Positions 8,332 through 15,393 of a stretch of DNA of 64,000 bases are shown in pieces. Position 1 is the first letter of the stretch, and each line of letters opens with the position of its first letter. The stretch is from SZUA-38 sp965212525. GTDB taxonomy: Bacteria; Pseudomonadota; Gammaproteobacteria; Xanthomonadales; SZUA-38. The position numbers and the translations under genes were made by a program. The DNA is taken from contig CBDBVC010000045.1 of assembly GCA_965212525.1 (NCBI GenBank), positions 185,794-249,793 of the forward strand, read 5' to 3'. The notes under the pieces are model-generated. The model was not told the DNA's origin. It did no database searches and worked only from the letters and a program-made list of their open reading frames with translations.

Positions 8332-9687
8332 ATGAGACAAACACGCCGCAATCATTTAGGGCAACACCTGATAAACCAATCAATAAGGTCAGCCCTGTTG
8401 TTAGCTCTTCTCGTAATTGTCGGTTGCGCCACAACGGAACCAGCGCCAGTTCCCAGCCTGACGACGGATGACGAGTTCGTACTCGGTGATATTCCCAGAC
8501 TAGAGGCAAGTGGTCTCGAGCCCGGTAAGACATACACCATTGCGGCTGAACGGATCGATACCCTGGGAAGACTATGGGAGTCTGCAGCTGATTTCACGGC
8601 GGACAACCACGGTCAGATCGACATCGCAAGAGATATGCCCGTGGATGGCGTCTATTCTGACGCAGACCCATACGGCCTGTTGTGGTCAATGCAAATGCCG
8701 GCTCCTCCCGACAACGACTGGATTGCACCTGAGCCACTCGACTACAGCCAGATCTCGTATCAGCTGTCTGTCGAGGATCAGTCGATTGCCGAGGCCTCAT
8801 CGCGGCAATGGGTGTTTCCACCCAATATCCGACGCCTACCCGTCGATGGTGATCTGAGGGCAGAACTGTTTCTGCCTGAAAAGAGCGGTTCTGGCTATCC
8901 AGCGGTACTGCTATTGGGTGGATCTGGCGGTGGCAGGGCATGGGCCAGCCGAACAAGCGCCTTGCTGGCTAACGAGGGTTATGCCGCACTGGCACTGGCC
9001 TATTTCAAGGAAGAGTCACTACCCGATCACCTGGCTCAAATTCCACTAGAGTATGTTGAGAAGGCGTTTGACTATCTTGAAGGGCATACTGAAATTGATT
9101 CCTCACGCCTGGGCATCATCGGCTATTCAAAAGGTGCAGAATTGGCGCTATTGCTAGCTTCTCGTGAGGGAGCCATCAGGGCGGTAGTCGCTATCGCACC
9201 CGGTTCGGCCGTGTTTCAGGGCTTCAAACCGCCGAAGTTTCCGACCCTGTCTTCATGGTCGTCAGGCGGCGAAGATGTGCCCTTTGTACCCAATGCATAC
9301 GACGACAAATTCTTCAAGACCTACGATGGCATGTATCTGTGGTACCGTACTCTCGGTCAACATGCCGAGTTGCATGACGCCTCAATAGCTGTTGAAAACA
9401 TCAACGGCCATATACTCATGCTAACGGGCGTGGAAGATCGCATCTGGCCAACCACAATGATGGCAGAACAGATCGTCGCCCGGCTTTACCTGGCCGAGTT
9501 TCAGCACAGGGTCAAGCACATGTCATTTCCTGAAGCAGGACATGGCATCGCTGTACCGCCCGGAGAGCCCACCACGAATGCCGCCTCACGCCTTGGCGGT
9601 ACTGCAGAGGGGAATGCATATGCGCGTGAACGGGGCTGGGCAGCAATCAAGGGATTTCTTGCGGACACACTCAATCAGGATCAATGA
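8332..9687 (+). CDS. BAAT-type acyl-CoA thioesterase lipoprotein
   Basis: A 451-residue protein. An N-terminal hydrophobic stretch ends in LLALLVIVGCATTEPAP, a lipobox-like site, so it is probably a membrane-anchored lipoprotein. It is followed by a bile-acid-CoA hydrolase/acyl-CoA thioesterase N-terminal beta domain (GLEPGKTYTIAAERID...) and an alpha/beta-hydrolase BAAT C-terminal domain. Visible catalytic elements are the nucleophile elbow GYSKGAE (Ser), an acid Asp in GVEDRIWP and His in EAGHGI. The family hydrolyses or transfers acyl groups from CoA thioesters; an extracytoplasmic version suggests a different ester substrate. The start at ATG 8332 is chosen over GTG 8287. Confidence 0.8.
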   Translation: MRQTRRNHLGQHLINQSIRSALLLALLVIVGCATTEPAPVPSLTTDDEFVLGDIPRLEASGLEPGKTYTIAAERIDTLGRLWESAADFTADNHGQIDIARDMPVDGVYSDADPYGLLWSMQMPAPPDNDWIAPEPLDYSQISYQLSVEDQSIAEASSRQWVFPPNIRRLPVDGDLRAELFLPEKSGSGYPAVLLLGGSGGGRAWASRTSALLANEGYAALALAYFKEESLPDHLAQIPLEYVEKAFDYLEGHTEIDSSRLGIIGYSKGAELALLLASREGAIRAVVAIAPGSAVFQGFKPPKFPTLSSWSSGGEDVPFVPNAYDDKFFKTYDGMYLWYRTLGQHAELHDASIAVENINGHILMLTGVEDRIWPTTMMAEQIVARLYLAEFQHRVKHMSFPEAGHGIAVPPGEPTTNAASRLGGTAEGNAYARERGWAAIKGFLADTLNQDQ

Positions 9688-9756
9688 ATTCATGATCAAT
9701 TAATGAGGTCCAATTATCGGTGTATCGAGGGTTTGAGTTCTATGGTAGATCACAAT

Positions 9757-9775
9757 TTGGATCCGACCCCTTTTA
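9757..9775. repeat. Single arm of the GGGGTCGGATCC repeat
   Basis: ttggatccgacccctttta matches the right arm of the inverted repeat at 6085-6102. No left arm is visible in the preceding 80 bases. It sits immediately upstream of the ribosome-binding gaggtg of the next gene, so it may influence that gene's leader. Confidence 0.65.
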
Positions 9776-9790
9776 CAATGAGGTGTATTC

Positions 9791-10285
9791 ATGAGTGTTT
9801 TTGAAATCGCATTGCTTCTCTCAACACTGCTCTGTTCACTGGTGGCCGGGTTTCTGTTTGCTTACGCCGTTGTAGTAATGCCCGGAATAAAGAAATTCAG
9901 TGACCGAGACTTCATCCGAGCATTTCAGGTCACCGATCGAATTATCCAGGACAATCAGCCACTGTTCATTCTGGTGTGGCTGGGTTCTGCCATTGCGGTG
10001 ATCGTCACAGCATCAACAGGGTTGGGTACGTTGCAGGGGATGGATTTTATCCTTTTGCTGGCAGTGACGATTGTCTATCTGCTGGGTGTTCAGATATCGA
10101 CCATAGTCATCCACCTGCCACTGAACAACAAATTGCAGACTCATGATGTCGACAATATGAGCGAGGCGGAACTCGGGGCTGCACGGGCAGCATTCGAGCC
10201 GCGATGGAACCTGTCAAACCGGATCAGGACTGTGCTGGCATGCGTCGTATCTATTCTGCTCATCTTGCTGGTGTACAGGCAATGA
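9791..10285 (+). CDS. DUF1772-like (anthrone oxygenase fold) membrane protein
   Basis: A 164-residue protein with four membrane helices. AYAVVVMPGIKKFSDRDFIR after helix 1, a QPLFILVWLGSA helix and a late EPRWNLSNRIRTVLA before the final helix are the pattern of DUF1772/anthrone-oxygenase-like membrane proteins. The gene starts just after a solo copy of a dispersed repeat, with gaggtg as ribosome site. Function in bacteria is unknown. Confidence 0.75.
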   Translation: MSVFEIALLLSTLLCSLVAGFLFAYAVVVMPGIKKFSDRDFIRAFQVTDRIIQDNQPLFILVWLGSAIAVIVTASTGLGTLQGMDFILLLAVTIVYLLGVQISTIVIHLPLNNKLQTHDVDNMSEAELGAARAAFEPRWNLSNRIRTVLACVVSILLILLVYRQ

Positions 10286-10373
10286 TATGCGGGAAGATGG
10301 CACTCGCCTTGCCCTCGAGATTGCTTAAACTGGAGAATCAGGCTAACCAAAAAGGCGTTCGGAGTGAAGAATC

Positions 10374-11099
10374 ATGAGTTCTGACACACGATACGGATTG
10401 ATTGGCAAGATGATCTCGATACCGGGCAGGCGCGATGACCTTGCCAGTATCCTACTCGAGGGCATTGTTGGCATGCCCGGTTGTGACAGTTATATCGTGG
10501 CCAATGACGACAGTGATGAGAACGCACTGTGGATAACCGAAGTGTGGGAATCGCAGGCAAGTCATCAGGAATCGCTGCAACTGCCATCGGTGCAGCAGGC
10601 TATCGCGCGCGGTAAGCCGCTGATCGCCGGATTCGGCGAACGATTCGAGACCCAACCGCTGGGTGGGACGGGAATCACGGATAGCAGTGACAGTGTTGCA
10701 GATCAGCGCGTCGGGTTTTCATGGGTCACGCCGGTACTGTGTGTTTCAGACATGATCGCCAGTCTGGATCACTATGAGAAGGTGCTCGGTTTCGAGATTG
10801 CCTGGCAGTGGTCGGAATCGGAGGCCTTCGAAGGGCCCGAGAAGCCCACCTTCGCCTGTGTCTGTCGCGGCGAGATCAGTCTGTTTCTGTGTGAGCAGGG
10901 TCAGGGCAACCCGGGTTCCTGGTTGTCGCTCAACCTCAGAACGCTGGATGAGCTCGAGCAGATCCATAAGGAATACCTGAAGGCAGGCGCAAGCATTATC
11001 GAAGAACCGCAGGACTGTTCCTGGGGGATGCGCGAAATGTGGGTTGAGGATCCGGATGGCAACACGTTCCGGATTGGCAGTCCGCTGGATGAGGGTTAA
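10374..11099 (+). CDS. ABM-VOC fusion protein
   Basis: A 241-residue two-domain protein. Residues about 5-95 form an antibiotic-biosynthesis-monooxygenase (ABM) ferredoxin-like domain (YGLIGKMISIPGRRDDLA, ALWITEVWESQASHQESL, and a helix with PSVQQAIARGKPLI). Residues about 110-240 form a bleomycin-resistance/glyoxalase VOC domain (VTPVLCVSDMIASLDHYEKV, closing with VEDPDGNTFRIGSP). A Ser/Gly/Asp linker joins them. Both folds handle small aromatic or reactive metabolites, so a bifunctional degradative or detoxifying enzyme is plausible. The stop codon overlaps the next start (TAATG). Confidence 0.85.
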   Translation: MSSDTRYGLIGKMISIPGRRDDLASILLEGIVGMPGCDSYIVANDDSDENALWITEVWESQASHQESLQLPSVQQAIARGKPLIAGFGERFETQPLGGTGITDSSDSVADQRVGFSWVTPVLCVSDMIASLDHYEKVLGFEIAWQWSESEAFEGPEKPTFACVCRGEISLFLCEQGQGNPGSWLSLNLRTLDELEQIHKEYLKAGASIIEEPQDCSWGMREMWVEDPDGNTFRIGSPLDEG

Positions 11100-11857
11100 T
11101 GCAGATTAAATACACTATCTGTCTGTTTGTGGCATTGATCAGTGCTTCAGTCGTGGCGGAGGATCGAATCGAGATCGTGATTCCGACCGTTGAGGATGAA
11201 ACCGAATATGTGTGGCGTACACTGCAGGATGTACCCTTTTTCGAGCAGCATGGCTATGACATCAGCCTGCCAGAGCACCATCTTGTGGATGAGCTTGTGA
11301 TCAAAGCCAGAGATGAAAAGTTGGAGAGTGCTGATCGTGATCGACTGGATCGGCTGATGCGAGATGAGGTTTATGATCGGTCGTCGTACCTATCCGCCCA
11401 TGAGCGAATCCGATCCCGCTCGGCGCTGATCGACCAGTTGATCAATCGACTGGATGACATCGAAAAACAGTGGGACTATCGCAGCTTTGAAACCTACACA
11501 GTCAGGCTGACGCATTACGGCCCGGGTGGCAGTTACGATCCAGACACAGGGACCATCCTGATCTTCGCCACACCGGAAGGATCATTCAAGCAATATAAGG
11601 ATCCTGCCTGCACCATCATCCATGAAGTGGTGCATATCGGCATTGAACAATCCATCGTTTCCCGGCTGAATCTGCCACATGCGCTCAAGGAACGGGTGGT
11701 TGATCGTGTTGTCTGGTTGAACTTCCATGAGGAGCTGCCTGAATACCGAATTCAGAACATGGGGTATACCGCGCTGGACGAGTATATGACTTATACGCCT
11801 GAAGTGTCGAACCTGGGTGAGATACTTGAGCGATTCATGAATGAATACACAGACTGA
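11099..11857 (+). CDS. Exported HExxH-motif putative metalloprotein
   Basis: A 252-residue protein with a short signal peptide (KYTICLFVALISASVVAE). Near residues 175-185 it has IIHEVVHIGIEQ, a HExxH zinc-metallopeptidase-like helix, followed downstream by ALDEYMTYTPE, whose Glu could be a third ligand. Upstream GSYDPDTGTILIF is a typical strand before the active-site helix. The family is not named. The start codon overlaps the stop of the ABM-VOC gene, and its 3' end overlaps the next gene by 17 bases, so it is part of a compact operon. Confidence 0.7.
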   Translation: MQIKYTICLFVALISASVVAEDRIEIVIPTVEDETEYVWRTLQDVPFFEQHGYDISLPEHHLVDELVIKARDEKLESADRDRLDRLMRDEVYDRSSYLSAHERIRSRSALIDQLINRLDDIEKQWDYRSFETYTVRLTHYGPGGSYDPDTGTILIFATPEGSFKQYKDPACTIIHEVVHIGIEQSIVSRLNLPHALKERVVDRVVWLNFHEELPEYRIQNMGYTALDEYMTYTPEVSNLGEILERFMNEYTD

Positions 11858-12236
11858 ACCATTTGTTCCCATCCGAAAGGACCCGGACAATCAGCAGCCG
11901 ATTCCATCCGCATGGCGACCCGTGTTTTCGGCGATTGTCAATGCATTCGTCGACGGAGATTACGCTCTCTCAACGGGTATAGCCGGTGTTGCAGCGGTAT
12001 CTGATGACACTGCAAATCATATCAGGGCATACATCAGCGATTATGGCGAAACCCTGATCCCGCTGCCAGAGGCAACCTGGGACAGTTCGGTTTGCCTGTG
12101 GATGGAATCACACTGGGATGTGCTGATCGATCTGTGGACCGCTGGCGAGGGCCAGAGTGATCTGGTGCTGGGTGCCCGCGTACTGGAACACGATGATGGT
12201 CATCTGATCGAAGTCGGCATGGTTTATGTACCGTGA
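11841..12236 (+). CDS. Hypothetical protein
   Basis: A 131-residue soluble protein with no signal peptide or membrane segment. The C-terminal half contains WMESHWDVLIDLWTAGEGQS and VLEHDDGHLIEVGMVYVP, giving an alpha/beta fold that I cannot assign firmly. It overlaps the preceding gene by 17 bases and the next by one base (TGATG), which argues for translational coupling in the 10.4-13 kb operon. Confidence 0.65.
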   Translation: MNTQTEPFVPIRKDPDNQQPIPSAWRPVFSAIVNAFVDGDYALSTGIAGVAAVSDDTANHIRAYISDYGETLIPLPEATWDSSVCLWMESHWDVLIDLWTAGEGQSDLVLGARVLEHDDGHLIEVGMVYVP

Positions 12237-12637
12237 TGAAGACAGTCTTTTTCTACGGCCTGTTCATGGACAGTGAGATATTGCGAGAAGCTCAGGTTGT
12301 ACCCAGGAATGCACGCCCTGCCTACGCAGAGGATTACGAACTGCGAATCGGACAGCGAGCCACCCTGATTCCTTGTGACGGATCACGTGCCTACGGTATG
12401 GTGATGTCACTGGCAGGTGAGGATGTCGACAAACTGTATGCTGCACCGGGACTGGAATTGTACAGAGAGGAGACCATTGATGTGACGCTGATGAGCGGTG
12501 GGGCCTTGTCTGTTTCGTGTTACAACCTGACCGATGCACCTGCACCCGATGAAGCCAACCCTGAGTATGCGACGCGCCTTCGCGATGTACTCAGCAAGCT
12601 GGAATTTCCGACCGATTACATTGCATCTGTATCCTGA
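12236..12637 (+). CDS. Gamma-glutamylcyclotransferase-like (AIG2) protein
   Basis: A 133-residue protein opening with TVFFYGLFMDSEILREA, the YG(S/T/L)xM loop of the gamma-glutamylcyclotransferase/BtrG-like fold, and including AYGMVMSLAGEDVDKLYAAP, the region that carries the catalytic Glu in the family. Here that position is not clearly a Glu, so activity is uncertain. The ATG overlaps the upstream stop codon. Alternative GTG 12233 is less likely. Confidence 0.75.
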   Translation: MKTVFFYGLFMDSEILREAQVVPRNARPAYAEDYELRIGQRATLIPCDGSRAYGMVMSLAGEDVDKLYAAPGLELYREETIDVTLMSGGALSVSCYNLTDAPAPDEANPEYATRLRDVLSKLEFPTDYIASVS

Positions 12638-12670
12638 CGAGAGACCATTCAAGGGGCAGTAGTAGTAAAG

Positions 12671-12985
12671 ATGATCATTCCATTATCAGACGAACTCATT
12701 GATATCTGCGAGGCGATCGCTGATCAGGCATATACGCCTGCCCAGTGGGCAAGACTGGAATCGGATGACATGTTTCAAGGTGTCGATGTGGTCGGCGGCT
12801 ATGACGCCAGTGAGAAGGCATTCACGTTCAGCTATTACGACAGTGACGACAAGGAGTGGTGGTTTCAGCTGACCACTGAAGGATGTGAACGAGATCGCGG
12901 CTGGAGGCTATCCAGAGATCTGGGGCGGTGCAGCCAGGTGATGCTCACTCAAGTCGAATTTGTCATGGCGCCTCCCGCAAGCTAG
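12671..12985 (+). CDS. Hypothetical protein
   Basis: A 104-residue acidic soluble protein (CEAIADQAYTPAQWARLESDD, then AFTFSYYDSDDKEWWFQLTTEG). No family is recognised. It looks like a small alpha+beta protein of the kind found as stand-alone immunity-like or regulatory genes. A purine-rich aggggcag lies about 12 bases before the ATG. It closes the compact run begun at 10.4 kb. Confidence 0.55.
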   Translation: MIIPLSDELIDICEAIADQAYTPAQWARLESDDMFQGVDVVGGYDASEKAFTFSYYDSDDKEWWFQLTTEGCERDRGWRLSRDLGRCSQVMLTQVEFVMAPPAS

Positions 12986-13033
12986 GCTTGATTCATCACG
13001 CAACGAGCAGCTGGAGCCGGTTTGGGAGTCATG

Positions 13034-14242
13034 ATGAACAAGTCCAGCGAACACAACACAACCTCACACGGCATCCAGGGAGCAGGGCGTTTGACGATAG
13101 ACGCCATCACCGGCATGACGGACCTGGTTGAATCCATGCATCAGGCCATTGCAAGCATGGGCGGCATGGTGGACAAATCAGGCACGAACAGGACTCGTGG
13201 TATCACCGGTTTCGTATACAGGCAGATTCGCAGCATCACCAGTATGGTGGGCAAGGGACTGGATGTCCCTCTTCGGTTACTGGATTCCCTGGTCAATGAG
13301 GGTGAATTCTCGCCAGGCAGGGAAGCGCTCATCTCGGCACTGAATGGTGTGCTGGGTGATCATCTGGTCGCACAAGACAATCCTCTGGCCATCGAGATGC
13401 GCTTTCGTCGTGCGGGCAGGTCGCTGTCTGAAACCGGGTTGTCTGATCTGATCCGGCAAGGCGGCAGTCGTCTAGTCATCATGGTGCACGGTCTCTGCAT
13501 GAACGATCTGCACTGGAACCGGGAAGGGCATGATCACGGTCAGGCCCTGTCGCGCGACCTGGGAGTGACACCGATGTACCTCCGCTACAATAGCGGACGG
13601 CATACGTCTGAAAACGGCAGAGATCTGTCTGTTCTTCTTGAATCCATGCTTGAAGATTTGCCTCAATCAATCGAACTGAACATCATCGCTCACAGCATGG
13701 GCGGGCTCGTCACCCGCAGTGCCTGTCACCATGCAAAACAAGCCGATCACGCCTGGCTGAAGAATCTGAAAAAGATCGTGTTTCTCGGTACCCCACATCA
13801 TGGGGCACCGCTGGAAAAGGCTGGCAACTGGATAGACAGACTGCTGGAAATCAGCCCCTGGAGCGCTCCATTTTCTCGCCTCGGAAAAATTCGAAGTGCC
13901 GGTGTGACCGATTTGCGTCATGGCAATGTGGTGGAACAGGACTGGCAGGGGCAAGACCGGTTTGATGGGTCTGGAAAACGACATTGCCTTGAACTGCCGG
14001 ATGAAGTTCAGTGCTATGCCATTGCCGGCAGCACGAGCAGACAGGCAGGCCTGGTTGGAGATCATCTGCTGGGAGACGGTCTGGTTACAGTCGGCAGTGC
14101 GCTGGGACGTCATCAGAATCCAGAGTTGCAGTTATCGTTTCCACAATCACATCAGTGGGTGGGTCGAAACGTGAATCATCTGGCCCTGCTGAATCATCCA
14201 GAGGTCTACCACACCCTGAGAAACTGGATAGCAGATACATGA
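13034..14242 (+). CDS. Lipase-like alpha/beta hydrolase (PGAP1-type)
   Basis: A 402-residue protein without an obvious signal peptide. The hydrolase core runs from about residue 150: LVIMVHGLCMNDLHW (oxyanion-hole region), NIIAHSMGGLVTRSA (nucleophile elbow with Ser), IVFLGTPHHGAPLEKAGNW and a C-terminal LGDGLVTVGSALGRH (acid) with a late His in NVNHLALLNHPEVY. This is the arrangement of PGAP1-like and triacylglycerol lipases. The N-terminal 150 residues are helical and amphipathic and could contact a membrane. The start at ATG 13034 is set by gggag at 13024-13028. Confidence 0.85.
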   Translation: MNKSSEHNTTSHGIQGAGRLTIDAITGMTDLVESMHQAIASMGGMVDKSGTNRTRGITGFVYRQIRSITSMVGKGLDVPLRLLDSLVNEGEFSPGREALISALNGVLGDHLVAQDNPLAIEMRFRRAGRSLSETGLSDLIRQGGSRLVIMVHGLCMNDLHWNREGHDHGQALSRDLGVTPMYLRYNSGRHTSENGRDLSVLLESMLEDLPQSIELNIIAHSMGGLVTRSACHHAKQADHAWLKNLKKIVFLGTPHHGAPLEKAGNWIDRLLEISPWSAPFSRLGKIRSAGVTDLRHGNVVEQDWQGQDRFDGSGKRHCLELPDEVQCYAIAGSTSRQAGLVGDHLLGDGLVTVGSALGRHQNPELQLSFPQSHQWVGRNVNHLALLNHPEVYHTLRNWIADT

Positions 14243-14293
14243 TGAAAAAATACAGATTATTGAGTTATGTGTTGAAGCAGATCGAGGTTACTC

Positions 14294-14785
14294 ATGACTG
14301 AACAAGAGAAATACCCGCACCTGCTGCGTGCTGCCGAGATCAGCGAGAAAGAGAGCTCATTCTCACACCCCTGGAACCCAAACTCTGAAGTGATCGGTAC
14401 GCACATGAGCCATCTGGCAGGTCTCGAACGAACTGGTGTGAGTCTGGTGCGGATTCCACCTGGCAAGGAATCATTCGCCTATCACCTGCATCACCGCGAA
14501 GAGGAATGGATCTACATCCTCTCGGGCAAGGCAGTGGCTGAAATTGATGATAATGAGTACGAAATGACAGCGGGCGATTTGGTCGCCTTCCCCACGCCCT
14601 CGGTTGCGCACCTGATGAAAAACCCGTTCGACGAGGATCTCGTCTATCTGATGGGCGGCGAGAATCACGATTACGAAATCGCCGATTTTCCGAAGCTGGA
14701 CAAGCGCATGATCCGTCGAAAGGGCGATCTGGAAATCTATACCCTGTCTGACGCCAAGCAGTTCTGGCCGGAGGATTCAGAATGA
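14294..14785 (+). CDS. Cupin domain protein
   Basis: A 163-residue single-cupin protein. The first motif is seen in GKESFAYHLHHREEEWIYIL (His-His-Glu metal ligands) and the second in TAGDLVAFPTPSVAHLM with its His. After the cupin, YLMGGENHDYEIADFPKLDK is characteristic of a group of small cupins related to sugar isomerases or transcription co-factors. Metal binding is well supported; the reaction is unknown. Its last four bases overlap the start of the next gene, implying co-transcription. Confidence 0.88.
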   Translation: MTEQEKYPHLLRAAEISEKESSFSHPWNPNSEVIGTHMSHLAGLERTGVSLVRIPPGKESFAYHLHHREEEWIYILSGKAVAEIDDNEYEMTAGDLVAFPTPSVAHLMKNPFDEDLVYLMGGENHDYEIADFPKLDKRMIRRKGDLEIYTLSDAKQFWPEDSE

Positions 14786-15198
14786 TATCGAGAGGCATGA
14801 CAATCAACCTGCTAACTTCTGCATTCTTCATCTTGTTCGTCGCACTGGCGATCTATTTCAACTGGCACCCCGAGCTGTTTTCATTCAGCGGGGATCTGGC
14901 TATGGTCAAGGCGGTCATCTGGCTAATCTGGCTGGGCTTTCTCGGCTACAGCATCTACTGCAGCACGCGAGAAAACATCTTTCGCACGGTCAAAAGCATG
15001 GCCAGCTTTCACTGGGGGCGGCAGATCGGCCTGGATCTGTACCTAGGTCTGGTGCTGGCGATGTTCATCATCTTCCTCAATGAGGGTGTTGTGGCCGTGC
15101 TTTTGTGGCTGGTGCCCACGTTGCTGTTCGCCAACCTCTCGATACTGCTCTATTTTGCGATTCATTTCGAAGCCATCACACGGGCGTTTACGGGATAA
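14782..15198 (+). CDS. Hypothetical membrane protein
   Basis: A 138-residue protein with four membrane helices. The second helix (VKAVIWLIWLGFLGYSIYCS) leads into a cytoplasmic loop with FRTVKSMASFHWGRQIGLDL. Paralogous small membrane proteins are common in gammaproteobacteria, but no function is known. Its ATG overlaps the cupin stop codon. It ends about 70 bases before the first Fur-box-like palindrome. Confidence 0.65.
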   Translation: MISRGMTINLLTSAFFILFVALAIYFNWHPELFSFSGDLAMVKAVIWLIWLGFLGYSIYCSTRENIFRTVKSMASFHWGRQIGLDLYLGLVLAMFIIFLNEGVVAVLLWLVPTLLFANLSILLYFAIHFEAITRAFTG

Positions 15199-15265
15199 TC
15201 AGGCTTTTTTCTCGATTCGCTTGTGCCGAAAATGATCTGATCGTGGTGTCTTGCAGCACCTATCT

Positions 15266-15284
15266 CATTGATATCAATATCATT
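15266..15284. promoter_or_regulatory. Fur-box-like palindrome (distal)
   Basis: The stretch contains the perfect 12-base palindrome attgatatcaat at 15267-15278 within cattgatatcaatatcatt, resembling the 19-base Fur consensus (GATAATGATAATCATTATC). It lies about 110 bases upstream of the TonB-dependent receptor, consistent with iron-responsive control. Confidence 0.6.
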
Positions 15285-15326
15285 TCTATGGCTTGTTTGA
15301 CGAATCTCAATTCCAGATGCAAACGC

Positions 15327-15366
15327 AATTGATATTCATTCTCATTTAGATTACGATTCTCATTAA
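15327..15366. promoter_or_regulatory. Fur-box cluster upstream of siderophore receptor
   Basis: Two overlapping units rich in the Fur half-site are present: gatattcattctcattta at about 15331-15348 and gattctcatta at about 15355-15365. Both read as degenerate GATAAT/ATTATC-like hexamers on one face. They end about 30 bases before the receptor ATG and would occlude the promoter when iron is plentiful. Confidence 0.7.
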
Positions 15367-15393
15367 GACAATAACAATCTGGCTGTAATCGAC

